This document shows, piece by piece, positions 10,310 through 21,535 of a stretch of DNA of 64,000 nt; position 1 is the first letter of the stretch, and each line of letters opens with the position of its first letter. A program made the translations under genes and the position numbers. The notes under the pieces are model-generated. The model searched no databases and was not told where the DNA came from. It worked only from the letters and a program-made list of their open reading frames with translations. The DNA is from Trichopria drosophilae (lineage: Eukaryota; Arthropoda; Insecta; Hymenoptera; Diapriidae): the NCBI GenBank assembly GCA_030407085.1, contig CM059584.1:64622001-64686000 (forward strand). The letters run 5' to 3'.

Positions 10310-11335
10310 TCAACATAGATGTCCTGGGACCATCGAATGGTGTCGATAACAATTAGCCGCCTCATCAATGCTGCGTATCTCGCATTGATTTTGAGGCGGC
10401 CGATCACTCTCTTGGCGGGGTCCCAAGAGCCGAGGGCTCCAACGACGAAAACGGTTACCGTGACGTCGTACCCCCTGCGTCAGAGGTTCGTGCTGGGCCA
10501 TCTTACGAGCCCTGGCATCGTTGAACGTCACGTCGATAACGGTGATCCTCCTCCGTCTCTCGTCGCGAATCACAAGATCGGGGCGATGATCAGCCAGTTC
10601 GCCCCAGGTGCCCTCCACGCGTCTATTCCTGCTGATGTTCCCAGGAAGGTGGTGCGCATTGGCAACGCGCTCCACAATTGCGTCATGACGATGCTGGATC
10701 TCGTTTGCGTGAGGACCGCAGTGACCGATCACATGCAGGAGTGTCTCCAGGTCTTGCCCGCATCGCCGACAGTGTCTATCGCCCTCTCCCCATCGTCAAA
10801 CTTCATTAAGGGGGAGGACGTTGAGGCGGGCGCGATGTATGAAGCGCCATTCGGCGAAGCGAGTGTCCCTGCCATCGCGAAGGAAGTGATTTTAAAGACT
10901 TTGCCTTGGTCTTGTTTGGCAAGGAGTGTCTCCCGAAAGTTGCCGGACACCGCAGCCCTCAGACGCCCGATCACCTGCCCACGTGCAGTGGACGGGATGA
11001 TGACCCTGCCACCCCGCAAACCACGGCATTCCATCGCACTCCGACTTTTGGTCGCTCTGCCGCCAGCAGAGCTTCAGACGTTCCGCTTGCCTCCTGGCGG
11101 CAGAGCAAGCATCGCTCCACATCGAGGCCAGGCCGCTTGTACGACGCTTCAGTACCCCCTCGGACGAGCCTGATAGGTACCGAGCAATGATGTCGTTATC
11201 TGCTCGCGACCGACCTTTCGCCTCACCTCATCCCTTTGCGAACCTCTAGCGAGCCTATTGACCGTCGGGTCCGATGCTGTTATATAATATCACCTCTGCA
11301 CTCGCTCGTTAGGGAAGGTTGAGCCAGACTTTGGC
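10310..11335 (-). pseudogene. R2-like ORF, C-terminal part: CCHC knuckle and restriction-like endonuclease
   Basis: Reading from 11335 downward on the minus strand gives AKVWLNLP, a stop, RASAEV, then SDPTVNRLARG, then IIARYLSGSSEG and LASMWSDACSAARR. These are the post-RT blocks of R2-type proteins. RHCRRCGQDLETLLHVIGHC (near 10725-10785) is the CCHC knuckle. It is followed by HRHDAIV, HRPDLVIRD and ITVIDVTFND, which supply the PD...D residues of the nuclease. The frame ends at 10310. There are at least three frameshifts and two stops. The nuclease would nick target DNA for reverse transcription in an intact element; this copy is dead. Confidence 0.75.
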
Positions 11336-11350
11336 TGTCCGCTCAATAGC
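11336..11350. repeat. Target-site duplication, left copy (15 bp)
   Basis: TGTCCGCTCAATAGC matches 15023-15037 in 14 of 15 positions (C versus T). Both copies lie in R2-like coding sequence on the opposite strand, encoding AIERT and AIKRT respectively, so the duplicated codons overlap exactly. Confidence 0.75.
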
Positions 11351-12138
11351 CCCCCCAAAGTGTTGCCACCTTACCGGGGGGGGGGGGGGGGGGCTCTGGT
11401 TTCCGATGAACTGTCGGGCTATACCGGTAGGTTCGACCATGCCGGGAAGGCCGACGGGGAGGGGGGAGTGGCCAAGTGCAACGCGCCCACAAGTTGTGGG
11501 CTTCCCCGAATGTCTGTATGGGCGCCGACCTGCGTGTTGCCCGTGCGCGGCGACCCGAGAAGGCGGGAGAAGGGTGCCCTGGGCATTGAGGGAAGCGCAT
11601 ACTGCGGGGTGCGTGGACCAACACATGTCTTTGGCCCTTATTCTGCCGATGTGACGGGTGGTCCTGGGAGCGGACCCCGCCTGGGATCAATCGGGCATGG
11701 TCAGAAGCTTCGTTTTTGGCGTCACCCCGACTTTCTGCCGCTCGGACCAACCTGTCGGCCACGGGGGGTTAGGGGGGGTTCTGGGGGGAGGTGGAGGCTT
11801 AGGGGAGATCGGGGTAGGGTGCGGGGCTGGTGCGGGCTTCTCCAGAGCGGGAATCCGGTTTTTGCGGGCCGGGGACCCGCGAGAGGGCCTGTGCTTCGGC
11901 GCCTGCCCGGACCCTGGGACTATATCTGGACGTACCCCGCCGCCCGGTAGCCGCCTCCTTGCAGGCCACTGCCGGGCGCCCCGTGTGTGGGGTCAGAATA
12001 GGGCCGCGTGGAGGCGAAGATGAATATTACGGCCCATTCGTATGGAGACGAACTTTTCTGCTGGGGTTATGGGGGGAGATTGTGAAGCGAGTCGGGTGGA
12101 CTTGCCCTTGAGCGGGGGCAGCAGTCCACTCGTCAGTA

Positions 12139-12928
12139 ATGACGAGCCGGGAGGCACCGCCCTCCGGCAAAGACGTAGCACCGCCCGGCATCGGCGCCGA
12201 GGCTCCGACTTGCATGGGTGCCGAGGCACCAGCGGGAGAAGGGGGCCCTCCCTCAGGGGAGAAGGGAAAGAAGAAGAAGGGCGGCGGGGATCGAAAAAGA
12301 TCTCCGTGCCTTTCTCCTCGCGCCTGAGACTCGCTTCTCGCGGAGCGACGCAAATACCGTCCTCGAACGGCTTGGGGAGCTTCGTTTCTTCCTCAAGCAG
12401 ACGCTCGGGGCGGTCGTGTCGTTCCAAGCTGGAGTGGCGAACGGGAAACCGTGACCGGCCGATGTGCGACCACTCCCCCCCCCCCTTCGACCGGGTGGTC
12501 GCACATCGGCGCAGCCTCGGCGCCAGGCAGAGCCGGGTCCAGCTGGACCCGTTAGACCGCGGGCGCCGAAGGCACCGAAGCGGCGACCGCTCCGGAATGC
12601 GGCCGCCATCGTACCGGTCGGGCGGGGGGACGGCTCCCAAGCCACCTCCGCCCAGACCAAGGAGCGCCTCCAGCGCCTGGTCAACCCGGGGACCATTTCC
12701 GTGAGGAATGTCCTGGGGACCGGGCGCGGAGGCGTCATCATAGAGACCGGGTGCATAGAGGATGCCGCCCCGCTCAAAAGCATGGTTGCGGGTCTTGGGG
12801 CGGCGGGTGGGCTAAGGGCTGAAGAGCCCGAGCCCTCGCGCCCCGAGATTATTGTTTTTGGGGTGCCCGGCACCATGGGGGAGGCTAGCCTCCTGTCGGC
12901 CCTACGTTGTTCGGCCCCGGATCTGTGA
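12139..12928 (+). pseudogene. R1-like ORF1 (gag-like), C-terminal knuckles lost
   Basis: Pieces in three frames form one ORF1. They start MTSREAPPSGKDVAPPG, go through a Lys/Arg-rich segment and a coiled-coil-like stretch (VLERLGELRFFLKQTLG), and continue LQRLVNPGTISVRNV, GGVIIETG and RPEIIVFGVPG. The VRxxRxGGVIIET and PxIIVxxVP blocks are typical of R1 ORF1 just before its CCHC zinc knuckles. No knuckles follow: the frame instead runs into ORF2 sequence at about 12905, which marks the left edge of the internal deletion. Confidence 0.65.
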
Positions 12929-14679
12929 GGTGAAGGAGGCGGACTGGCGAAGTTTTGTGGGGTCGGTCGGCAACGACGACCCCTGGGGATCTGCTTACAA
13001 GGTCCTCAGGGGGAAGTGCCCCGCTGCTGGGATCGGCGGCATTCGGACGGGCGGTGGAAGGGCGAGAAGCTGGGAGGAGAGTGCGGAGGGCCTCTTAGGG
13101 GCCTTCTTTCCTCGACTTCCGGCGGATCGCCCGGAAGCCCACTCCGAGCCGCAAGGGGGGTAGAGCCCCCCGCGCCGGTCACCATCTGTGAGGCTAACCG
13201 GGCGCTTGCCAGGATGAAGCCGAGGAGGGCCCCGGGTCCGGATGGCATCACGATGCTCCGGGCCTTTGCGCGGGCACTCCCGGTCCTTTTGGTGACGCTG
13301 CTAAACGGGTGTCTCGAAACTGGGGTGTTCCCACCCCAGTGGTAGAGAGCCCGGGTGGTAGCCATCTGAAGGACCCTGGCAGGCCGACTGACAAGGTCAG
13401 CTCATACCGACCCATCAGGTTGCTGTCAGTCCTGGGGAAACTCCTGGAGAAGGTCCTTGTCCTACGGCTCGGAGAGCGGGCCGTGCATGCCCTTTCGGGC
13501 CACCTGTTCGCCTTTCGCGCGGGAGGGTCCACCGAGGACGCGTGGCTTACAGCCATGGGGTGGTTCGATCGTCCCCGGGTCAATATGTCCTTGGGACATT
13601 TATTGACTTTAAGGGGGCTTTCGACCATCGCCGCTGGGACACGATCCTCGGGATACTCCGGGAGGCACGCTGTCCAGAGCTTCCGCTCTGGGCGGACTTC
13701 TTCAGGGAGAGATGGGCCGGTATATCCCGGGGTTTAGCCGAGCGGATGTGTCGGTCGAGCGGGGATGTCCGCAGAGGTCGATGCCGGGTCCCATCTTTTG
13801 GAACTCCTCCTCATAACGAGCGCGGATACCAGGCGAGAACTGGAGATCCGCGCGGAGGGTGGCCTGGCAGCTGTCGTTGAATGGGGCGTATGGGCGGCGG
13901 GTGGAGATATCTCTCCACAAAACTCTCTATATGTTGCTTAAGGGACGGCTGTCGGGACGTTACCCTCGCGCCATGCTCGATGGGCGGACTATAGAGTACG
14001 CGACCTCAGTCAAGTACCTCGGCATTATACTGGGGGAACGACTGAGCTTCAAACCTCACATTCTACAGGTGAGGGAGAAGATGCCGCGGCAGTTCTGCTG
14101 GAGTTCGGCTACTGCGCGTGCAAAGGGCTGCCCGATCCGGTGGGTGAGCCTGCAGCGCTCAAGGTCGGGGCTGATGGGTGGTTCGCCCCCCTTCAGGGTG
14201 CCGAGCTGGAACGCGCTAAGCGGTGCGTTGAAAAGGCACTGTGGTCCCGTTAGGAGGGCCGGTGGCAGGGCTGCGGCAAAGGGTCTACGATCCGATGCTT
14301 TTCCCCTGTGCCCAATCGGGTTGCCGCACTTCGGCACCTCGATTTCGGGCTTAACACCGGTTTCCTCCTGACGGGCAATGGCTCACTCCGCGAGTTCCTT
14401 CATATGAGGGGACTTGCTGAGTCGCCCGCTTGCGATTGCCAGCTCGGCGCCGAAGATTGGGTCCATGTCCTGAGCGAGTGTCTGTTTTACGACGCTCGCC
14501 GGGACTTGGATTGCATGAGCATCCTTGCCCGTTCTGCTGGAGGCTAGGACGTGGAAGGGGTCGTTTCGACCCCGGAAGCGTTCGCAGCCTTCAGAGACTT
14601 CGCGAACTGGGTTTTCTCCAGGGTGAGCCGTCTGGCTGCCACTGATGAGGAGGACCCAGTTGCATGGCGGAGAGAGTAG
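12905..14679 (+). pseudogene. R1-like ORF2, reverse transcriptase and C-terminal region without endonuclease or YADD
   Basis: The region starts in the linker before the RT (VKEADWRSFVGS, NDDPWGSAYKVLRG). RT blocks follow across several frames: RRAPGPDGITML, CLETGVFPPQW, YRPIRLLSVLGKLLEKVL, AFRAGGSTEDA, GTFIDFKGAFDHRRWD (motif A), then RGCPQ and GPIFWN-type text. The text then jumps to RRELEIRAEGGL, TLYMLLKGRLSG and VKYLGIILGERLSF. The YADD block that should separate these is missing, so a second deletion near 13810-13830 is likely. The C-terminal blocks LLTGNGSLREFLHMRGL, CDCQLG and HVLSEC (14350-14490) are kept, and a TAG closes the frame at 14677-14679. Confidence 0.75.
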
Positions 14680-14974
14680 GGATGCATCCAATCCCTTGTG
14701 ACGAGAAGTGCAAGGGGGGCTCTGGAGTCCGGTGGACCCATCCCCTACGGGAATAATGATCCCGCACTGCCTGAGTTGGGTGACCAGTCCCGCGCCGGCA
14801 AGGGTGCAACTGGAACTAGGCCAAGTTGACCCACGGACGTCCCACCGTTGACGACGGACGGTACCACGGGGGCCGGTTTGCCCGGGGGTGGGCTTGTCCC
14901 ATCCCGCCGGCCAATTGGTGTTGGACTCATGGGGATAGTGGTTTAAAGCCCGCAAGCTGGGCTAGGGGTCTTCT

Positions 14975-17365
14975 TCAGGGGCCCTGGCGGGTGAGCTGCA
15001 CATTGTTCAACTCGGATACGAATGTCCGCTTAATAGCGCGGTCGACCTCTGTAAGCGGCCCCTTCTCGACGTGTGCTCCTCTAAGCAAGAAGTGCAGCCG
15101 TGGTAACATAAACGTCGCTACAGCATCGATCTTCTGCCAGGGTGTCTGTGCAGACTCATCCACCGCCTGCAGGACTTTGAATAGTTCTTTTTTCCCAGTC
15201 GCGATGGGAGTCTGCCGCACCTGGAATCCCGTGGGTATACCCAGGTGGTCATAGGACTCACCCACCACCAGGGGCCTGATTCCGACAGCTCGGAGGCCCA
15301 ACGTTGTCGATCAGGGGCCAGCCTCTCATCCGTCTGTCACACGTAGCTGCGCTGCCAGTTCCTGCGCGAAGCTTGCGATCAAGACCATATCGTCCGCATA
15401 AGTCAAGTTGTTAAAAGTTTTGCCCCACAGTTTATACCCACCACCCTGAGCCAAAGTCACTAGGACAGGCTCAACGGTGAGGTTAAAGACTATGGGGCTT
15501 AGCGGAAAATCTTGTCGCACTGCGGAGATGACCGTGATCAGGCCCATGGTGCGCTGTGCTATTCTGACGCGAGTCGTCAACCTCGAGTAAGATGCCATGA
15601 TGATCTGTCGCGTCCTCTCGGGGACCCCGTGTTGTAATAGGGCTTTCGCTATCGCCGCATGCGGGACCGAGCCAAAAGTATTAAATAGGTTCAGCCATGC
15701 GACGGCCAGCGTCTTTTTACGGTGGCGGGCGTCACGAATGACCCCCTACAGCAAGAAGTTACGTTCGCAGCATCCCTCGTGCTACGGGAAGCCCTTCTGG
15801 GACTCGCTCAGTCGGTCGTTGACGATGGACCAACTGGTCTGTCGGTCTGCTAGAAGGGCCGCGAACAGTTTAGCGATGGTATTACCCATCGCTATTGGTC
15901 TCCAGTTGGAGAGGTCCTTGGAGGTGTCCGCCTTCATGAAGAGAAGGATGGTTACCGACTCTGTCCACGACTCCGGTACACAACCCAAGCGCATGCAGGT
16001 TGGTTGTCCCCCGTAAGTCAGTCCGTCAGGCCCCGGGGCTGTATTTGTCATCCTCCGGATCCTTTTGGATACCTCCGCGGCACCGGAAAGCGTCTTTTGT
16101 GCACCGCAACTGGCTTAGCTTGAGAGTGTAGTCTGTGGCAATCTCAACTTGCCTCCAGTGGCCCTGAGGCGATGCACAGCCCGGAAGTGCTCCTCGACCT
16201 TCTCTGGTTCGATTTGACCTCGGATTTGGTCTTCACCGCGCTGGATGCGAGTCGCCACCGCCACAGAAGCCTCGGAACCATGCGTTCGGGTTTGAGGACG
16301 CCTCTACCTCCGGCGACCAATCGCCGACTACCCGGTCGATCCAGGCATTGGGCCGTCGTCACCCGTTGACTCCTTGGACCCATTGAAGAAGGCCGTGGTG
16401 GATGCGGCCAACCTCTCCAAGCAGGCACCGAGGAATTTATCCACGGTCAGCCTATGAGTGTTTTGTCCATTCGTCTCTGGGCGACGACGAGCCAGTCTCC
16501 CAGCCGTCCCGCCATGCCCGTTCTTCCACAGGGTCGGCACGTTAAGCTTGTCGCTGCCCTCCCCTCGTGCTTGCCCGCAATACCTTCTATTGATACTTCC
16601 CTCAGCGCTTGAAAGCGGCTGCGGTATCTCCACTCTCCCTGGATGCCCCTCTGAACTCAGAGGCTCTCGGGGACCGTTGTAGCTCACTTCTTCAGATGCG
16701 GAGTTCACAATGGCCCCCTTCATCCACGACGGGCTCCCCGAGCCGGCTGCCATTCTTCGTCGCTGCTGGACTCTCCGGGCGACGACTCCACGATTGTTGG
16801 GAGGGATCCAGATGTTGAGGGGTCCAATGAAGTTCCCCCCTGGTCATCCGTGGAAGACGTGACCACCACATCCCCTACGACCGCCTGTCCTGGTATTGTG
16901 GAGCGACGAGTCGTCAGCACGGGTCTTGACCCAGGCGATAGCGAGGTCGCCTGGACAAACCTCGATGAGGTGGAGACGTCCACATGCTCATATGCGCAGA
17001 CCGGTAAAACACCAGGTGGTAGGGTGGCACTTCCTTGCGTCCTCCCTACCCCGATGGTGTCCCGCGCCCTCTTTCTAGCGATATTGGGCAGGGATCCGTC
17101 TGAACCACTTTTCCTTAATCCCGATGCTGGACGCAGTGTTGGTGCATCGGGCAAGTTTAGGGAATTTGATCTGGCAAAAGTGTTAAGAGCGAGGATGGGC
17201 CTGCCACATGTCATGGTCGTCGTCGTCGCGGTTGTGAGCGTGGCGAGGGCACTGCATATCGCCAGCTGGGAGAGTATCATGCTATTTTGGAATACCACCT
17301 CCGTCCGCCCCAGCTGTGGCGCTGCCAAAAGACCTGGGCGGGCGGAAGCGGCATTGCCAACCTAG
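14975..17365 (-). pseudogene. R2-like ORF, N-terminal region and reverse transcriptase
   Basis: On the minus strand, 17365-16100 is a decayed low-complexity N-terminal region in which I cannot trace the expected zinc fingers with certainty. The RT follows: NTAPGPDGLTYGG, WTESVTILLF, LSNWRPIAMGNTIAKLF, ESQKGFP, EGCCERNFLL, VAWLNLFNTFGSVPH, FPLSPIVFNLTVEPVL and NLTYADDMVLIA (15330-15420), then HLGIPTGF and MLPRLHFLLRGAHVEKG up to 15038. The QKGF, EGC.E.NF and AFGSVPH signatures place it near R2. The catalytic aspartate of motif A is replaced: the strand reads AWLNL rather than AWLDL, so this copy could not polymerise even without its stops and frameshifts. Sequence 15022-14975 belongs to the nested element. 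Confidence 0.75.
15023..15037. repeat. Target-site duplication, right copy (15 bp)
   Basis: TGTCCGCTTAATAGC, one mismatch from 11336-11350; it marks the 3' end of the nested R1-like element. Confidence 0.75.
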
Positions 17366-17802
17366 CTCCGCTGTTGGACCCCGTTAGCCGGCTGGCTGTG
17401 GGTAAGTTTCCTCTGGCGACCACCGAAAAGGTTGTGTTTGTGGTCACCAGTCGTCTGAGACGGTGGCGGGGGGCAGGTCTGGCGCTGGAGGCACGCTATT
17501 AGCCCTCCGCATCCGCGCGGCTATGGCGCCACGCCCGGTGCCGCTGTTGTTTGGCGCACAGGTGTTATAGCGCTTGCCCTGTCGTTTCTTCTTGTTGGCC
17601 ATCTATCCCTTTGGGACCGAAACCGGGGCTGCCCACACTCGACTTGCATTGGCGATTAAAAAACGCATTTATACTGGCCACTTGTCTGTTACTGCATGAT
17701 GCATTTGGTGTTGAAATAACAACAAAATCAGGACGAAAAACAAATAATAAATTTCTAAATTTGAATTTTACTAATAGTCGAACGAAAAATAAATTATTAA
17801 AA

Positions 17803-18748
17803 ATGCCTTCAGAAGAACGCGAAGACGGGCAACGGCCGCTAATTGTCCCTTCAATTTTAAATTCTGACATGGCCAATCAAGGGACCAGCGATATTCAAAC
17901 GCTTAGTGCATCACTCGCCGTAATGCCAAAACAATTGGAAGAAATGAAAAACCAAATAAAAATCAAAATACAGTTTCTACGGCGAGTGACGCAACAAACA
18001 TGACATTAGAAAGCATGAAAAGTTTCGCGGCGGAATTAGGGACGAAAATTGCCCAGAATCAAAATTCAACGATCGACTTACCCGCGCCAAAATTTATTGA
18101 CGAATTTAAAACGAATCCGACGAAATTTATTGACGACGTTGAAAGATATTTTGCACTAAAACATATACAGGGTGTCAGGCGGATTTTATTTTTTGAAAAT
18201 GTGATGGAAGGTAGAGCTCGAATGTGGATGGAATTAAATAATTTTGAGACTTTTGACGATTTTAGAAAAGAATTTTTATTAAAATTTTATTCAATGCCAA
18301 TAAGACTGAAAATTAAACAAAAATGGATGAACTCGCGATATAATGTGATGGCAATTTGTTAGATTATTTCTACAAAAAATGCGGGAATCGATATATTTCC
18401 AACCGAAAATGACGTAATATTTAACTAATTATTTAATTATACAGCAATTCCCGTTCTCAGTAGAGAATCGCTTGTTTCTTTGTCTTAGGAAGAGACTGGA
18501 GGTATATGCGAGACTCTGACTGGATTAGACTCAATAAAAATGGAAAAAGCAACCCGAAAGGTTATCGCGCACAGGGAATAAGGAACCTTCATGCCAGTGA
18601 AAATGTTCAAATTCGAATCGACGAAAAAATAGATATGATGCACAAATCTCCAATTATTCAGAAAATAATTCGCACTATTCACTACCCGATACGAAATTCA
18701 AGAAACTCCGATAATGGACGAAACGGTCGGCCCGGTTATTTAAACTAA
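17803..18748 (+). pseudogene. LTR-retrotransposon gag fragment (retrotrans_gag type)
   Basis: An ATG at 17803 starts MPSEEREDGQRPLIVPS. The reading shifts frame near 17990 and continues MKSFAAELGTKIAQNQN, then PAPKFIDEFKTNPTKFIDDV, MEGRARMWMELNNF and TFDDFRKEFLLKFYS. This is the layout of the retrotrans_gag capsid region (F...F...E.YF, G.A..W, F..F...F). A third stretch at 18506-18748 (MRDSDWIRLNKNGKSNPKGY) continues in another frame after stops near 18360-18500 and is Asn/Arg-rich as in gag C-termini. No protease, RT or integrase follows, so most of the element is missing. It would assemble capsids in an intact element; assignment to Gypsy rather than another LTR group is uncertain. Confidence 0.6.
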
Positions 18749-18899
18749 TTACTGGCGCGTTGAATTGTGCTCCGACAGCGCGTCGTTTTGATTTTGTACC
18801 AGACTTTGAAAATATAAACAATGACTCGCGGGAAAATCGAAACAAACAACACACACATGGCTTTTGATTTCAACGTGTTAAGATTAAGGCCATTAACTT

Positions 18900-19060
18900 A
18901 TACCCAATCCGCAATTGCTTGATAATCTTCGGAGATTCTATATAAACCGGAGGGAAGCTGAGTTATTGAATATTATAAATAAATCTGCGTGTCATCGGCG
19001 AATAACATATATTTTGAATGTTTTTTTTTTTCGTATTCCGCTCGTTCTTCCCTTGGAGGC
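18900..19060 (+). promoter_or_regulatory. Possible LTR remnant with TATA-like and polyadenylation signals
   Basis: TCTATATAAACC (about 18938-18950) is followed some 30 bp later by ATTATAAATAAATCTGCG, which holds an AATAAA-type signal, and by a T-rich run at 19021-19032. The spacing resembles the U3-R-U5 order of an LTR placed after the gag remnant. No second LTR copy was found on the other side, so the call rests on motif order alone. Confidence 0.25.
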
Positions 19061-19144
19061 TAATTGACCCTTACATCGACCATACAAGGACCGGACGACC
19101 TGCGGCCCTGCATCCCAACTCTAGCTGAACCTTGTAGTCGAAAT

Positions 19145-20450
19145 TCAACCAAGCTGAATTTCGATTCGACGATCGAGCCTTGTAGTCAAAACTACGAATG
19201 CCGGAATCAATCTCTGGCACATTTGTCGAGGATGTATGAAACTGCAGAAACCCACATCAAGTACAGCAGCGGCCATGAGTCGATCCCGCCTTGTAAATAA
19301 CGCATCGAAATGTAAACAAACAACATGACCCGCCTTACGTATATTGTGAGCTGCTGCTTGAATACAACTTCGAAGTGCCGGTGAGATAACTTGAAACCAT
19401 TCCGGAACTGATTTGGAACAGTGCAATTTTCCTAATTTTCGCAATAGCAATTCATGAGCGACGATATCAAATGCCTTGCTGAAAGAAAAAAGAACCAAAT
19501 TGGTTACCATTTGATTCTCAATGCCCGTTGGAATATCGTGTGGTACATGTGTGCTCTTTGTGTGCTATGATAATACGATAGCCGGATTGAAAGTTGTCAA
19601 TTAATCTTTGTGTACGTAGGTGGTTTAAAAGTTTCTCGTAAAGTAGACTTTCAAGGTATTTAGAAGCCACGCAAAGATTTGCGACCAGTCTTGTGTCATT
19701 AGGGGATGTTGGCGTTTTAATTTGACTAAGCAGAATAATATCGGAGCGTTTCAAACTACATGGAAAGGCCACAGATTGCAAGGAGGAATTAAAAATGTTT
19801 CTGAGAACCTCAGATACTGTTCTACCCGGCAAACAGTAGTGTTTTGAGTTAAGCTTGTCAGCTCCCCTCGAACGTTGATTGTTTTGTTTCATAATTCGTT
19901 CAACGCAATTCACAGACACCGTTTTAAATGTAAAAGAGTGATAACTCAAAGTTAATGTTGTTAATGGGAAGATGAAAGTGTGATTAGGAATTAGTGATAA
20001 TGGATGTGCGGTAGCGATAGATACGTAGAAGGAATTTAGATAATGCGCTGAAAAATATTTTAGAGGAGACTGACGATTCATACTTACGATGACGAGACTC
20101 TTCAATTGACTCCACATCTGCTTTGGGTTCTTTGCGCGCTTAAGTTTTTTCTCAAAGTATTCGTTCTTAGCTTCAGCCAAATTATAATTAATATTAGCCC
20201 GTGAATAATTGTACGCGATATTCATTGTGGTATCGAGGGTCATTAGTTCGCCGGTATAATTTATACAGTGTATCGCGCTGTTTAATAGATGAACGATACT
20301 CAACACTAACCCAAGGTTTTTTCTTGTTAGATAAAAGATTGTTTTATATGCGGCCACCCTATCAAGAGCTGAAGGCATTAATAAGGAGAGTTGACTTACC
20401 GCGAAGTTAATATCATCAAAAGCCAAGGTCTTATTTATGCGAAATAACAA
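19145..20450 (-). pseudogene. LINE reverse transcriptase, N-terminal half
   Basis: The frame from 20450 starts in the linker (DDINFAVSQLSLLMPSAL) and includes AKNEYFEKKLKRAKNPKQMW, which is typical of the segment before RT. RT text follows: SRGADKLNSKH, FPCSLKRSDIILL, PTSPNDTRLVANLCVASKYLE and DNFQSGYR. A frameshift near 19510 leads to NLVLFSFSKAFDIVAHELLLRKLG, where the motif A aspartate (usually DFSKAFD) is replaced by Ser (SFSKAFD). No block beyond that is recognisable, so the polymerase is incomplete as well as mutated. Confidence 0.65.
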
Positions 20451-20599
20451 TTTATTGGAAAATATATGATGATAATATATCTCGGGTTATGATTTTTTTA
20501 CAAATTGTTACTGGTTTTGAAAATCTAAAACAAATTTCAAAAAGAACATGACCTGCAATAAATGGTGAGTCTGATTTTTTATACGAAATAATATTGCTT

Positions 20600-21535
20600 T
20601 TGGTTTTTGAAATGAACAAATCGAGCCATGTGTTACAAGTACGCGTATGATGAGTCGGTCAGATGGAACTAAATGGAGTGAATGGAGTATAAGCTGGGAG
20701 TTGATACATTCGGATTGAAGAGACGGAATCCATATTGCAATTGAAGTCACCAGTTATTAGTACATGTGTTGCCGTATATGCGACGACGAGAAGTAGAAAT
20801 AGTGTCAGGTTCGAGGAGATGGACACCGGATGAGCGTGCAAAAAACTGAGTCAGTTTTAACTGAATGACAATATCATTTAATAAGTATTTTAGCCGATAC
20901 ACTTTGCGCGCCACGCTATTTGAGGTATAAGCAATCGCTATACTGTTGCGCTTAGTCGACACGTTCTCGATCGCAGCTAGCCTAGGACTATCCTAGAAGA
21001 GGGAGGAAACGTCGCTCGGGTTTGAAAATAAATTTCACATTATTACCACGGAAGTACGTGGCGATTTCTAATATTATTTAATGCGGGAACAATTATTTCC
21101 TGGCACAGTTGACCGGGAATTCAAATAACCTACCATTAATTCTATAAATAAAAAACATTATTATAAGTAGATAAAAAAACTGCAAGTGATCGAAAATAAT
21201 CCTGACGGAAGTATTGCTTTCGGGCGTCTATAAACAATGCGAAGTATGTTACTAACGGGTGTAGAAATTTCAAAAATTAAATACTCTGCTTTGTTGTTAA
21301 ATATGCCAGGTGATGTAGCTAAGATATGAGCTTTATAGCCTGGATGTACGTATAATGCAACACCGCCAACACATTTGTATGATCTATCATTACGAAGTAT
21401 GTCATAATTATTTATGTTACATATGGACTCGGGAATTTCGAGGCTTAATAGGGTTTCAGTGAATGCAAAAATGTGATAATTACAGTTAGGAATATGTGCA
21501 GTGGTTAAATTTAAATGTGTTAATAATCTATTGGC
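20600..21535 (-). pseudogene. LINE APE-type endonuclease, frameshifted
   Basis: In three frames of the minus strand: TAHIPNCNYHIFAFTETLLS (21490-21430), YDILRNDRSYKCVGGVALYV (about 21400-21340), SIAIAYTSNSVARKVYRL-like text (20962 downward) and HVLITGDFNCNMD (near 20740). TETxL, RNDR..GGVALYV and GDFN are conserved blocks of the LINE endonuclease. Stops and frameshifts between them show decay. Confidence 0.65.

Larger units (their letters stand above)
11351..15022 (+). mobile_element. R1-like non-LTR retrotransposon, internally deleted, nested in the R2-like element
   Basis: The copy is bounded by a 15-bp duplication and lies antisense inside the R2-like ORF. It has a GC-rich 5' region with 18 consecutive G at 11376-11393, ORF1 (12139-12928), a fused ORF2 lacking the endonuclease (12905-14679), and a 3' region of about 340 bp. 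R1-type elements usually carry an APE endonuclease between ORF1 and RT. It is absent here, so roughly 1.5 kb or more is missing. The copy is also disrupted by many frameshifts. Confidence 0.75.
9600..17600 (-). mobile_element. R2-like non-LTR retrotransposon (REL-endonuclease type), split by an R1-like insertion
   Basis: On the minus strand the order is N-terminal region (about 17365-16100), reverse transcriptase (16051-15038), then after the nested element at 11351-15022 the post-RT region, a CCHC knuckle and a restriction-like endonuclease (11335-10310), then a 3' untranslated region of roughly 700 bp. The 3' region has two hairpins: 9616-9643 (TGCCCAGG pairing with CCTGGGCA) and 9793-9810 (GCACGC pairing with GCGTGC). 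R2-group elements have one ORF with an N-terminal finger and a C-terminal nuclease, which matches. Outer boundaries are approximate because no duplication was found. No 28S rRNA target is visible at either side, so this is either a non-rDNA relative or a displaced copy. Confidence 0.7.
19145..21535 (-). mobile_element. Jockey/CR1-type LINE fragment
   Basis: On the minus strand it carries an APE endonuclease (21535-20660), a linker (20450-20000) and the first half of a reverse transcriptase (about 19990-19430). The RT catalytic YADD region, thumb and 3' end are missing. No target duplication was found. The flanking gag remnant ends within 100 bp of its truncated 3' edge. Confidence 0.65.

Noticed and set aside
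10319..11173. 284-codon plus-strand open frame
   Set aside because: It is antisense to the R2-like nuclease region, where GC-rich composition makes stops rare; no domain appears in it.
9600..17600. 28S rRNA target site around the R1/R2-like block
   Set aside because: I looked for rRNA sequence at both edges and recognised none.
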